From NCBI GenBank assembly GCA_009760855.2, contig WPIO01000140.1, positions 436,001 through 500,000 of the forward strand: a DNA stretch of 64,000 nt. The letters run 5' to 3'. The notes below the pieces were generated by a model that was not told the DNA's origin, made no database searches, and saw only the letters and a list, made by a program, of their open reading frames with translations. This DNA is from Cristatella mucedo (lineage: Eukaryota > Bryozoa > Phylactolaemata > Cristatellidae). The position numbers were made by a program, and so were the translations under genes. Shown piece by piece: positions 42,801-52,445 of the stretch; position 1 is the stretch's first letter, and every line of letters starts with the position of its first letter.

Positions 42801-45800
42801 AAAGAAAGACTGGCTGATTCAACAACCCCTTTTGTATAGCGACAGAAGAGCCTTTACGGCTATCACCACCGCTTGCAGCAGCAACTAAGGATCGCCCACC
42901 ACAGGATTCGAACCCAAGACCTCGGCACCGAGGTCGTGAAAAGCAACCATCTTACTTAGTGAGTCATCACGGCTCACTAATAGTGGTATTGCTTTCATTA
43001 ACAACAGTAGGCAGTCATACCTATTACTTGACCCGTGCTTCCGCCTGATCTCTCGGTGGGCAGTCAGGCCATGGATGATGAATGGAGTTCAGGGAAATCG
43101 CGACCAAAAGTACCCGATTGTTGATTGATTTAGCATATAGCTTTAGTTTTCTAGTGTCCTTGGGAAATGGCATTGCTAAAGAGTTTGTTTTAGATCATGG
43201 CTATTTTCAACAAACCTCTCAGCTGGCATAGCCCTAATAACAATAATAATAAAACATCTACATAGAGCCTTAAGACAACCAAATCTCTCTCTAGGCACTT
43301 GAGATGATATGGAAAAAGCATGTCAACTGATTTGTGATAGCATGCCCAATTTCTGCATGCATCAGCGGATAAAAGACAATGCACTCAGACAAAGCAAATG
43401 CTGTACTGAACAGATGTGTTTTGAAGCATCATTTTAAATGAGGTCAAATCAGGGATGTTATGATCAGAGGATAGCAGTTGTTAGTGAGCTACATGTTTTG
43501 GAGTTTTAGAAACTAGAGACAATGTCCGAAAAGGCAATATTTCAGATAGGTAATCTGTAGGGAGAGACAAAGGCCCATAACACGAATGGCAAAACCGTGA
43601 AGTCAATGTGCTGCCTGGTGGTGAGTCAGTTCAGGCAAGTCGGTGAGAATTGATATAATGTGGTAGTTGCAGCATTCACGAAGGCAAGACTAGCTGCAGA
43701 GTTGTGCTCCAACTGTGAGCGTCTTATTGCATGCCAAGAGGACCTAGAAATAGTGAGTTTAACAAGTCTGGCCCGGATGTAGCAAATGCATGGGTCAGTT
43801 TGGCTGTAGTATCGTTATCTAAACAAGCCCGTGCTTTTGGAATGTAAATCAAGTACCAGTATTGGTCTGTTTCTTTGCTGTGCACTATTGCACTGTTTGT
43901 TGCGCACTGTTGCTCTCTGTTCTACTCAGCTTGTAAACATTTTCATTCAGTTGGTAAAAATGCCACTAACGGTAACTGAGAATTTCATGTAGCTACTGAT
44001 TTTCAGTACTGCATAGCCATCGCAAAAAATCTGGGAGCGTCGCATGAAGCTGTATCGGCACTGCTTAAGTCGCTTTTTCGTTTCAGATGCAGTCCAAAGT
44101 TTTGGTCGGCTAATAACGACCAGTTACTCTGCTCCTACGCCCTTCAAGAAACCTGAAGGTCCGTTAACCGTGCTTGTTAACGGTACGGAGCACAGCATTC
44201 CACCCGAGGATGTCTATGTGAGGGGAGGCCGTATCGCCGTGTATGTACCCTTCACCGAGGATGAACAGGCAGCTGCGCAAACCGGCAGTGCGCACACTCT
44301 CGAGCAGGAAGAGGGCAGCAGTGAACTGACCATACTGAACGAGTCTGTGCTGCAATCCGATGCGAAAGATGTGCCCTCGAGCGAAGGCGGCAGCACATCG
44401 GAGCCGAATGCGACTTTGCTGCCGACTGAGAATGAGGCTGCCTCTTACCTCGACGTGGATGCAGCCTTGGATCTCGATAAGCATGCAGAGTTGCGGTCCG
44501 AGAGAGGGCCTAGCATCAATCGCATCAGTCCAAGCCAGCTTCGCGAAGCACTGCTTCAGGTTACACAGGTGAATCGAGAGATGCCCAGTGAACAGATGCC
44601 GCCGAACGAGTGTGTGGCGCCGTGCGAGAAGCAGCAGCAGCGTGGAGCTTCGCCTTTGATGGATGGAAGCCTTTTATTGGAGCCCAGCGAGGCCTCAAAG
44701 CAGACCACATTCAATGATGGGCAGACAGAGCTGGCTGCCACCCTGTCGCCTGCTGGCGATACGCCTCCACAGGGTGATGAACCGGTGCAGCTTCCTGCAC
44801 ATATTTTACTGCAGCCCATCGACATGGAGGCAACGTCACCTGCAAGGGGAGATGAGCCAACGGCACACGATGTGCTTGCCTTGCAGCAGACGGTCGAAAT
44901 GAAAGCAGCTTTGCCTGCAGGTAGTGGCGAATTGCTCGACGAGCTGGCCGTGCAGCAGCCTGTCGAGATAGTAGCAACATTTCCTCCTATGAGAAGTGAA
45001 CCCCTGAAGCATGCTGCACTTTCTCTGCGGCTGCCTCTCGAGATGGAGGTGGCGCCACTTACAGAAAGTGGTGAACCGGTGAAGCAGTCTGCACTTGCTG
45101 TGCAGCCACCTGCCGAGATAGAGGTAATGCCGATTGCAAAAAGTGATGAACCCGTGGAGCATGCTTTCATTTCTCTGCAGCTGCCTGTCGAGATGGAGGT
45201 TACGTCCCATACAGAAAGTGATGTACCGGTGGAGCAGTCTGTATTTGCTGTGCAGTCACCTGCCGAGATAGAGCTAACGCCGATTGCAAAAAGTGGCGAA
45301 CCCGTGGAGCATGCTGCACTTTCTATGCAGCTGCCTGTCGAGATGGAGGTGACGTCCCATACAGAAAGTGATGAACCGGTGAAGCAGTCTGTACTTGCTG
45401 TGCAGCCACCTGCCGAGATAGAGCTAACGCCGATTGCAAAAAGTGGCGAACCCGTGGAGCATGCTGCACTTTCTGTGCAGCTGCCTCTCGAGATGGATGT
45501 GACGTCACTTACAAAAAGTGATGAACCTGTGGAGCAGTCTGTACTTGCTGTGCAGCCACCTGCCGAGATTGAGGTGAAGCCAATTGCAAAAAGTGGTGAA
45601 CCCGTGGAGCATGCTGCACTTTCTATGCAGCTGCCTGTCGAGATGGAGGTGACGTCCCTTACAAAAAGTGATGAACCGGTGAAGCAGTCTGCACTTGCTG
45701 TGCAGCCACATGTAGAGATAGAAGTAGCGCCGATTGCAAAACGCGATGAACTTGTGGAGCATGCTGCACTTTCTATGCAGCTGCCTGACGAGGCGGAGGT

Positions 45801-46845
45801 TACGTCCCGTACAGAAAGTGATGTACCGGTGGAGCAGTCTGTATTTGCTGTGCAGTCACCTGCCGAGATAGAGGTAATGCCGATTGCAAAAAGTGATGAA
45901 CCCGTGGAGCATGCTGCACTTTCTCTGCAGCTGCCTGTCGAGATGGAGGTTACGTCCCATACAGAAAGTGATGTACCGGTGGAGCAGTCTGTATTTGCTG
46001 TGCAGTCACCTGCCGAGATAGAGGTAACGCCGATTGCAAAAAGTGGTGAACCCGTGGAGCATGCTGCACTTTCTCTGCAGCTGCCTGTCGAGATGGAGGT
46101 GACGTCCCATACAGAAAGTGATGTACCGGTGGAGCAGTCTGTATTTGCTGTGCAGCCACCTGCCGAGATAGAGGTAACGCCGATTGCAAAAAGTGGTGAA
46201 CCCGTGGAGCATGCTGCACTTTCTATGCAGCTGCCTGTCGAGATGGAGGTGACGTCCCTTACAAAAAGTGATGAACCGGTGAAGCAGTCTGCACTTGCTG
46301 TGCAGCCACATGTAGAGATAGAAGTAGCGCCGATTGCAAAACGCGATGAACTTGTGGAGCATGCTGCACTTTCTATGCAGCTGCCTGACGAGGCGAAGGT
46401 TACGTCCCATGCAGAAAGTGGTGAACCGGTGAAGCAGTCTGCACTTGCTGTGCAGCCACCTGTCGAGATAGAAGCAGCATCACATGCTAAGAGAGATGAA
46501 TCAGCGGAGCAGCCAGTATTTGCTGTCCGACAGCCTGTCGAGCTGGAAGCTAAGTCATCTGCAAAGAGTGATGAGCTGGCAGAGAAGGCTGCATTTTCAA
46601 ATCAGCAGCCTGTCGAGTTTGAGGCCCCATTCACTGCCGAGAGAGATGAACCGGAGATGCAGGCTGCATTTGCTATTCATCAGCCTGTCATGATAGAAGC
46701 AACGGCATCTGCAAAGAGAGATGAACCAGTGAAGCAGGCATCTTCGGAACAGTCTGTGGAGGCTGAACAGGCTGTGGAGACATCGCTGCACACTTTGCCA
46801 GCATCTATTGGACAAGAGCCTAGATTCGCTTCGGATACAATTTAG
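30821..46845 (+). CDS. MBD-domain protein with a long repeat tail, ten-exon model
   Basis: Ten plus-strand exons (30821-30828, 32074-33098, 33352-33467, 34152-34179, 34337-34938, 36218-36456, 36587-36785, 42006-42062, 42202-42382, 44087-46845) join with matching phases into one frame of about 1737 residues. Order: Ser/Ala/Gly-rich N-terminus; MBD (about residues 355-430), which in this family binds methylated CpG or other chromatin partners; Gln then Ala-rich segment; PKRAR-type nuclear signal; Arg/Cys-rich exon; linker; repeat tail. The MBD has GWRRLVV, DAYYYAPCGKKLRS and IQEYLAKHP. I cannot place it in MBD1-6, SETDB or BAZ2. The first exon and the join over the 5.2-kb intron to 42006 are the weakest points; the last three exons could be a separate gene. 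Confidence 0.6.
31511..31819. repeat. GC-rich 50-bp minisatellite
   Basis: Units start AGGCAGGGAGCCCCACGGGC at 31511, 31561, 31598, 31648, 31698 and 31748, with a partial seventh at 31798. All are 50 bp except the second, which is 37 bp. It is flanked by G runs. Long ORFs on both strands here are products of the repeat. In the gene model it lies in the first intron. Confidence 0.95.
32074..33098 (+). CDS. MBD gene, Ser/Ala/Gly-rich exon
   Basis: Acceptor CCCTGCTGTCAG|TTCC and donor CGCATAG|GTAGGG, phase 1. It encodes 341 complete codons of low-complexity Ser, Ala and Gly with an acidic patch (DSEDSWYSEDYG) and an RG-rich patch (GRGGNRGRSRQNG) near the end. The frame is open with no upstream Met, so it is not the first coding exon. 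Probably disordered. Confidence 0.6.
33352..33467 (+). CDS. MBD gene, first half of the MBD
   Basis: The acceptor is a run of 15 T then AG; the donor is AAATTG|GTAAGC, phase 0. The codon split with the previous exon gives Gly, making GWRRLVVRRNLPPEG, then a Ser/Lys loop and DAYYYAPCGKKL. GW at the start, Asp before the Tyr pair and GKK are the MBD hallmarks. The SAGK turn usual in MBD1-4 and MeCP2 is replaced by SPKTAA, two residues shorter. Confidence 0.8.
34152..34179 (+). CDS. MBD gene, 28-nt microexon
   Basis: Acceptor TTTATTTGCAG and donor AATACC|GTAAGC enclose 28 bases coding RSTPQIQEY plus one base. This supplies the Arg-Ser of the GKKxRS motif and most of the next helix, so skipping it would destroy the MBD and shift the frame. 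Confidence 0.75.
34337..34938 (+). CDS. MBD gene, end of the MBD plus Gln/Ala-rich segment
   Basis: Acceptor TTATTCTCAG|TGGC, donor GCTCAG|GTGAGA, phase 0. It starts LAKHPNAHLAIECFTFLRRP and ACGIEPYETVRQ, the end of the MBD. A Gln run (LQQLQQQQHLQQQHL) and about 110 residues of Ala with Gln, Val and Thr follow, then a Lys-containing end. Alanine density predicts helix. Longer ORFs in other frames and on the minus strand are shadows of this composition. Confidence 0.7.
36218..36456 (+). CDS. MBD gene, exon with nuclear signal
   Basis: Acceptor CGTTTTCTGTAG|ACG, donor CCAGCC|GTAAGC, phase 2. It has a PAPKRARAD nuclear-localisation-like motif, an acidic Gln/Glu stretch (EQPEQHEQQEEEALEYLRAL) and ends GGGPQLMNTVLEFQP. 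The Glu/Leu part may form a short helix. Confidence 0.65.
36587..36785 (+). CDS. MBD gene, Arg/Cys-rich exon
   Basis: Acceptor GTCGCTTTCCAG, donor TGCCAG|GTACGG, phase 0. 66 codons, strongly basic (TSRKRGKAKRRSTKALSRRT) with five Cys: CSRRCIHCSLKLSCDDWQHY and a last Cys two residues before the donor. The CxxxCxxCx5C spacing could bind zinc, though it is not the MBD1 CXXC finger or a PHD finger as I know them. Confidence 0.65.
37265..37680 (-). mobile_element. L2-clade LINE RT fragment in an intron
   Basis: The minus strand reads KNIAKIRDCLAKSKTAKLVQ, matching HNIAKIRACLDKDSTSKLVH of the 49-52 kb copy, then upstream RT residues. It is truncated at both ends. Confidence 0.8.
41855..41940 (-). 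mobile_element. L2-clade LINE 3' terminus
   Basis: AATAATAATAATATGCCGTT followed by TATAGCACTCTAAGGGAGTC is a diverged reverse complement of the LINE end. It lies about 65 bases before exon 42006. Confidence 0.6.
42006..42062 (+). CDS. MBD gene model, 57-nt exon
   Basis: Acceptor CTGTCTGTTTTAG and donor TTAAAT|GTAAGT (perfect consensus) enclose ACSSSRCADAESSFDNTLN, phase 0 on both sides. Its link to the upstream exons rests on strand and phase only. Confidence 0.6.
42202..42382 (+). CDS. MBD gene model, 181-nt exon
   Basis: Acceptor TTTCTTTTTCAG and donor CATAAAG|GTAAAT, phase 1. It encodes acidic residues (FVNDETDVNVIDEADAAV) and then FPYCPPNVQICDEAKQVMAK, which looks like ordered sequence. 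Not recognised. Confidence 0.65.
42809..42975 (-). mobile_element. tRNA-derived SINE, well preserved, in an intron
   Basis: The minus strand starts GAGCCGTGATGACTCACTAA, an A-box-like stretch, then B box GGTTCGAATCCTG, then the family body with GCAAGCGGTGGTGATAGCCG and a 3' end CTATACAAAAGGGGTTGTTG. It is closely similar to the copy at 2482, the best pair in the family. An A-rich stretch (plus strand 42790-42806) borders it. Confidence 0.85.
43225..43860 (-). mobile_element. L2-clade LINE 3' fragment in an intron
   Basis: AATAACAATAATAATAAAAC starts the reversed tail, then AACCAAATCTCTCTCTAGGC. Coding remnants on the minus strand end near 43860. Strongly diverged. Confidence 0.75.
44087..46845 (+). 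CDS. MBD gene model, last exon with 50-residue repeats
   Basis: The acceptor TTTTTCGTTTCAG restores Asp across the junction (G + AT), giving AKHKDAVQSFGRL. About 240 residues of unique sequence follow, including GPLTVLVNGTEHSIPPEDVY. From about 44806 come 25-residue half-repeats (VEMEVTSHTESDEPVKQSV and EIEVTPIAKSGEPVEHAAL types) alternating to make 50-residue units; ten 150-bp units run from 45031 to about 46480 without an indel. A degenerate end carries more half-repeats to the TAG at 46843. The tail is acidic, low in aromatics and likely extended. No signal peptide or membrane segment is seen. Antisense ORFs here are shadows of the repeat. It could be a separate gene sharing only exons 42006-46845. 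Confidence 0.75.
45031..46480 (+). repeat. 150-bp coding tandem array, ten units
   Basis: The motif CTGCCTGTCGAGATGGAGGT, with small changes, recurs at 45031, 45181, 45331, 45481, 45631, 45781, 45931, 46081, 46231 and 46381, exactly 150 bases apart. Each unit holds two related 75-bp halves. The length is never broken, as expected for a coding array under frame selection. Confidence 0.95.
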
Positions 46846-48624
46846 TCTTGCTTGTCAATACCTCCACTGTTCTTCAGTGGAGAGCAAAAGGCCTTTACAG
46901 TACTGCTTGCATGGTGTGATGCTGCTTCCCGACGTCAGGTCAGCTGCTCCCATTTGCTGTAATAGGCACACTTGTGCATAACTTCGCAGGTCAGAGCCGA
47001 AGTATGTGACGGTGCTTGGCGATATGTTATTTTTGTAAGCATACACACACACACATGCACACACGCACACACACACACATATATATAAATATATATATAT
47101 ATATCTATGTTTCTACTTGCTTTGTGTCCGACGGTGTCTCAAAGCACACTAACTTGCAAGTGCTGCTATTGCATTTAACATTGATTCTGCCGGCTGGACG
47201 TTGAAATCGTGGCAGTTTTCAGCCCTCCGGTTGCTGCTTTTTCTTACTGCATTCTAACGTCGTGCAAATGGCACCATGCACGGATAGCTTCTTTTTTCAT
47301 GTACACTTGATACGATCCTGGTGTTAACATTTGGTGTAGCTTATAGCTGATGGCTTGAAGCCTTAAATCACATGTAACAAATCGTCTCACCGACATGTAT
47401 AGGATGCTGATTTGCGAAGATTATATTAGCATTTTCCCCTTAGAGAAAAGGAAAACTCTTCATGGGTGGAGTGGCGAAGTGGTGGCCTTTACGGCCCAAC
47501 AATTATTACTAGGCAAAGCTTTATTTATTAGTCGAGAAAACCTTTGCATGACCGCGACTTCTCCAGTCAAAACACTGTATTGCAGTCCTTGGCATATTTG
47601 TTTTGTTTATCACGGCATCATGACGTCTGACTTATGTTTATCGTGTCATCTCGTGCCGGAGGCTGGTTCAGTTAACCGATGCTGCAGCTGGTAATCACTC
47701 CCGATTGAAAGAGTCAGCGATAGATGCAGCTTTTACCGTGACCCACTTTGAACTGCAGAACCTGCCAGAGTTGCATGCAGGGACTGAACATCAAGATTTT
47801 GCATCGGCCCGTTCCCAGCCACTACTGCCTAAGCTCTACTGTAGTCTTAAAAGAGTCAGCTTTTACCAGTCTTAGTTTTGGCAGTCGCGCTTTGTCTCCA
47901 CGTGAACCTTATTATCACCCTATCTAGGGTTGTCGATATTATGTAATACCTGGTGGTTAATGACTAACCCAACAGCCAGCAGGCGATTATTTGGGTTTGC
48001 AAGCAAAATGTATCATTGCTATCTGCAGTGCTATGCAGGCCGCGGATAGCAATGTGGCATAACGACTCTGGGGTCAGGTAGCAAATGCAGGAAGCCATGC
48101 ACTCTGGAAAGGGCACGATTATTGTGAGAGTACTGCCTGGCTGGTCGCCATCTCATTGACCTCATCTTGTGGCGATGTTTATTAAGCACTAGAATTTCGA
48201 CACGAGGATATGCACTACCGTATATTGTAAAACTCGACATCGCCGCATAAACATTACAACTCGCCAGTTGAGTCACTAGACCTGCAGCCAAGACCAAATC
48301 CGAGCTAACTTCTTGTCAAGGGCGTCGGCATGCATATAATGCCTTACTGTGTATGATCCAGGTAAGGAGGGTAGCTATAAACTGTATTTTGAAGGCTTGC
48401 GGACCTGATGTAGGTGAAGTTCTCATTGCTTACCCAGCCACTGGTCTATAACAATCCTAGTTCATCAGTATGGGCATGGTAACAACAATCTCTAGTTCCC
48501 ATGGTAACTCAGATTTGTCCTTGCTTTCTACTAGCTGAAGATCACTTTAGCTCATGAGAACTTCGAAAGGCTACAGGCAGACCATATTTCGATAATAGAT
48601 TTATTAGTCGGATATTTATTAGCT
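46846..48624. other. 3' flank of the MBD gene, intergenic
   Basis: The 3' UTR must begin here, but no convincing AATAAA was found close by. 47041-47105 is a CA/TA microsatellite. One ORF at 47395-47694 has no family resemblance. Confidence 0.4.
47041..47105. repeat. (CA)n(TA)n microsatellite
   Basis: An interrupted CA run followed by a TA run. Confidence 0.95.
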
Positions 48625-48705
48625 TTGCTATTATTTCATATTATGGCCTCCTAAGGGAAGCCATCTCTTTCTAGGCACTTCAATGCGATGACAAAAAAGC
48701 ATGCT
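48625..48705 (-). mobile_element. L2-clade LINE 3' terminus
   Basis: GCCATCTCTTTCTAGGCACT on the plus strand is the reverse complement of the LINE end. Only about 80 bases are present before repeat U starts. Confidence 0.6.
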
Positions 48706-48890
48706 ACTCACTACCTCAACTGCTCTCCTGACTCTGCTATGCTTCCCACTTTCTCTTTGTTGCGTGAGACGAAGTCTGTTGACTACCGAATGCGCACTGA
48801 AAGCCGCTTAGGCTATGAGTGTGCTACACAAAACACTCCTGCGTAACACCCACATGGTCTTTATGACTTTGTGGAGTTACAGACGGAGAT
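48690..48890 (+). repeat. Dispersed repeat U, copy 4
   Basis: 5'-truncated copy with ATGCTACTCACTACCTCAAC, GTTGCGTGAGACGAAGTCTG, AACACCCACATGGTCTTTAT and the tail GGAGTTACAGACGGAGATAC. Very close to the copy starting 290 bases further on. Confidence 0.85.
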
Positions 48891-48974
48891 ACAAGCTGAT
48901 CGCCACTAATAACTGGCGCGATTTCGCTCCTAAGTTTTGTCGTTTATCTTGCTCAAAATTTTAGGTATATACAT

Positions 48975-49235
48975 ACGCAACGACATCTACTCTCCAACTG
49001 CCGACTATGGCACATCTTTTTCAGCGGTCCTGAACTGCTACTTCTATGCTACTCATTACCTCAACTGCTCTCCTGACTCTGCTATGCTTCCCACTTTCTC
49101 TTTGTTGCGTGAGACGAAGTCTGTTGGGTACCGAATGCGTACCGAAAGCAGCTTAGGCTGTGAGTGCGCTATACAAAACTCTCCTGCGTAACACCCACAT
49201 GGTCTTTATGACTTTGTGGAGTTACTGACGGAGAT
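48975..49235 (+). repeat. Dispersed repeat U, copy 5 (longest)
   Basis: The longest copy, about 260 bp, from CGACATCTACTCTCCAACTG to GGAGTTACTGACGGAGATAC, ending in an ATTACATACATATATAT simple tail. No protein and no obvious pol III boxes were found. A tail of this kind suggests LINE-driven copying. Confidence 0.85.
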
Positions 49236-49254
49236 ACATTACATACATATATAT

Positions 49255-49334
49255 ATATATTAACTATTTATTTCATTGTATAACGTTCTGGGAGAACTTA
49301 ATCTCTATCCAGGCGATTCAATCTCTCTAACTTA
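49255..49334 (-). mobile_element. L2-clade LINE 3' terminus
   Basis: TTCTGGGAGAACTTAATCTC and TATCCAGGCGATTC on plus are the reversed LINE end. It sits against the start of the long plus-strand LINE, so the latter may have inserted into it. Confidence 0.55.
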
Positions 49335-50300
49335 GTGGTCATCAGGCCTGTTGTAACCCCATCGGCCAGACTTAACGCTTGCCTTTGGAATCCTCGCTCA
49401 ATGTGCAATAAACCTCTAGTAATACGCGACCTTATTTCTGAAAATGGTATCGACCTGCTCGCCCTAACTGAAACTTGGCTGAAATCGATAAACTGTCCGA
49501 CAATTAAAGACGCAACTCCATCTGGTTTCTCGTTCTTTCACACCCCTAGATCAATCAAAACTGGAGGTGGAGTTGCTATTGTCGTGCGCTCGAAATTCAA
49601 CTTCAAGCCATTTGCGGTACCCTCGAAGCAGTTTTTTGAATCAATTGTCTTGGTCTCACGCGAAAACAAGCTACCGATAGTGGCAGTAGTCTATCGACCA
49701 CCAGGTACCAAATCCTCCTTTATCTCAGATTTCTCCGACCTCATTTCGATTCTGTGTGCAAGAAATCGATCCTTCCTCGTAATGGGTGATTTCAACGTTC
49801 ACTTTGATAACTTATCTGACGCTTTCAGCACCGAATTTCGTGCATTGACTGACTCATTGTCTCTTGTGGCTCATGTGCATGGCCCTACCCACATCAAGGG
49901 TCACACACTCGACCAGATTTTCTCATATAACTGCACTCTGTCATCACCAATTATTACCAAATCATGCTTATCTGACCACATGCAGATCTCATTCAATCTA
50001 CAGTGTGTGCCCACATCCTCCTCTACAATAACCTGTGAATCGCGAAACCTCAAGACCCTTGACATCGATGCTGTCCGTGCGAGAATATCTGCTTCGCCTC
50101 TGCTGCTCAATCCTCCCTCCGATCTGTCATCATTGGTAGATAGCTTCAACACGACACTAGCTGACACGCTAGACGAGTTTGCCCCTCTGAAAAAGGGCAC
50201 TGTGCGCCCCGCCCAGACGGCCTATGGTTTACCGCAGACATTAAACTCGCCAAGTCTACTAAACGAAAGCTTGAAAAAGCATACAAAAGATCCGAACTAA
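49335..50300 (+). pseudogene. L2 LINE endonuclease domain ORF
   Basis: 321 open codons covering the whole APE-like endonuclease. No ATG opens the frame: it begins at a GTG after a stop, consistent with 5' truncation. Catalytic-type residues Asn (WNPRSM), Glu (TETW), Asp (GDFN) and SDH are present. After the frameshift near 50210 the last 30 codons are out of register. Confidence 0.85.
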
Positions 50301-50400
50301 CTGTCCATCGACAGGCATATGAAGACTACTGTAGGTTGTACCAATCGATCCTAGCAAAGGCTAAGTCTAGTTTTTATAAAAAAACATTGTTGAATCACAG

Positions 50401-52206
50401 ATGCACAATCAAAAAATGCTGATGTCGACAATAAACCATCTCCTCAACCGTTCCCAGATTAGCTCCTTACCTGGTGATCCTAATGATGATCTAGCCGATC
50501 GCTTCTCTCGATTCTTTGTGCAGAAGATAGACAAGATCAGGGAATCCATCCCTGCGATGACAACCTCCCCACTAGAATGCTGTTCCTCGGTTCCTGGCTG
50601 CACCTCAATGTCTGCATTTAAGCAGGTCACTAGTGATATAGTCCTAAAGTTCGTATCTCAATCAAAGAAGACAACAAGTCCTCTGGACCTTATTCCCACT
50701 GTCCTGCTCCTACGTTGCATTGATCTGCTGCTGCCATGCATAACTAACATAATTAATATGTCATTAGCCTCAGGTCATGTCCCAGCACCTTTCAAAAAAG
50801 CTGTTGTCAGGCCACTTCTCAAGAAAGCTACACTTGACCAAGAGAACTTGAGCAACTACCGCCCAGTTTCCCTTCTACCATTCCTATCAAAGACACTCGA
50901 ACGGGTCGTGGCGGACCAGCTAAACTCTTATATCGAAACCTCACACCTTGCTAGTAAGTTCCAGTCTGGCTTTAGAGCTAATCACTCCACAGAGCTGACT
51001 CATTGCTTCGGGCATACAACGACCTACATAGGAATGCAGACATGGGTAGAGTGTCTCTGCTTATTTTGGTTGATCTTTCGGCAGCTTTTGATACCATCGA
51101 TCACAAAGTTCTTCCAGAGCACCTCTCATCTCGCCTGGGCATCGCTGGCACTGCTCTGCAGTGGTTCAGGTCCTATCTCAGTGGGAGACTCCAGAGTATT
51201 GACGTGAATGGACAAAGATCATCTGAAGTACCTCTGAAATATGGAGTACCTCAGGGCTCAGTGCTAGGTCCGGTTCTTTTCATGGTTTATACTCTGCCTC
51301 TTGCTGATGTGATTGCCAAGCACAATCTAGGCTTTCACTTCTATACGGATGACACTCATTTTGTACTTTTGCTTTGATCCCTCCCAGCCTTCGAGCACCT
51401 CAAATTCTCTCAACTCACTTGCTGCATGCATTGATGACATCCGCACATGGATGGCAGCAAATTTTCTAAAACTAAACGATGACAAAACTAACTTACTAGT
51501 TATGGGCAAACCCAGTGTGATTCAGAGTTTGGAAAGGCTGTCTCTCAAAATTGGCTCTGCCAGCATATCTCCTGTCGAATCAGCTCGAAATCTAGTTGTC
51601 ATATTCCAAAGCGACCTCTCGTTAGATGACCATATCAGCTCCACAGTCAAATCCGCCTATTTTCAGCTTCATAACATTGCTAAAATTCGGGCTTGTTTAG
51701 ATAAGGATTCCACGTCCAAGTTGGTCCATGCATTCGTGACATCTCGTCTCGACTTCTGCAACTCACTGCTCACTGGCCTACCAGCATGTGCGATCAGGCG
51801 ATTGCAACTGGTGCAAAACTCTGCAGCTAGGCTTGTCTGTCAGGAGCGTCGCAGTTGCCACATTACTCCACTTCTCGCCGACCTGCACTGGCTACCAGTG
51901 AGGCAACGGATTGACTTCAAGGTTTTGTCGCTCACTTTTAGGTCCCTTCATTCTTTGGCTCCAGCCTATCTGTCAGATATACTACCCCATCAGGCCAAGC
52001 ATCGTACCACCCGCTTCTCGGAATCCAACAGTCTAGAAATACCTCATACAAACGTTAAATCCTTTGGAAACCGTGCATTTAGTTCATATGCTCCCAAAGC
52101 CTGGAACTCCCTTCCGACCTGCGTCAAAACATCCCCTGACCTGACCACATTTAAAAGGAACTTAAAAACACACCTATTTAGGACAGCATGTAGTGGGTCC
52201 CTGTGA
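50401..52206 (+). pseudogene. L2 LINE reverse transcriptase, broken by frameshifts
   Basis: Three overlapping open segments (50401-51207, 51003-51377, 51349-52206) in different frames together cover the RT fingers, palm and C-terminal region. The catalytic pair DD is kept (YTDD). The last segment is 285 codons and ends at a natural stop before the 3' UTR. Confidence 0.88.
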
Positions 52207-52445
52207 TTCGTCCTTGATGTGCTTATGCGTGCTGACACTGTGCATGCTGCCACTAACCACATTTGCATGCTGACCCTGTGCATGTCACCCCTAACCATAT
52301 TATTCATCTCGTTTGTTTTTCAAGCATGATTTTACTTACCATTCAATTGCATTTCACTTTACAGCAAATCTAAAGCGCCTAGAGAGAGATTGAGTTCTCT
52401 GAGGGTGCTTTATCAACTGCATTATTAATATTATCATTATTATAC

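Larger units (their letters stand above)
49335..52445 (+). mobile_element. L2-clade LINE, nearly complete ORF2, frameshifted
   Basis: The longest element here. 49335-50300 encodes the APE-type endonuclease (NPRSM, LTETWL, VYRPPG, VMGDFNVHF, SDHMQISF), which nicks the target. The reverse transcriptase follows in several frames: NYRPVSLLPFLSKTLERV, LVDLSAAFDTIDH, YGVPQGSVLGPVLF, catalytic box FYTDDTHF and FLKLNDDKTNLLVMG. 51349-52206 holds the C-terminus (ARNLVVIFQSDLSLDDHISS; LDFCNSLLTGLP). Frameshifts near 50210, 50400, 51000 and 51360 break it. The 3' UTR ends at TTATTAATATTATCATTATT. No ORF1 precedes it, so it is 5' truncated. It served as my reference for the other L2 fragments. Confidence 0.92.

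Noticed and set aside
44556-46410. Antisense ORFs with repeated His/Leu/Arg segments
   Set aside because: They mirror the 150-bp coding array; repeat length divisible by 3 keeps all frames open.
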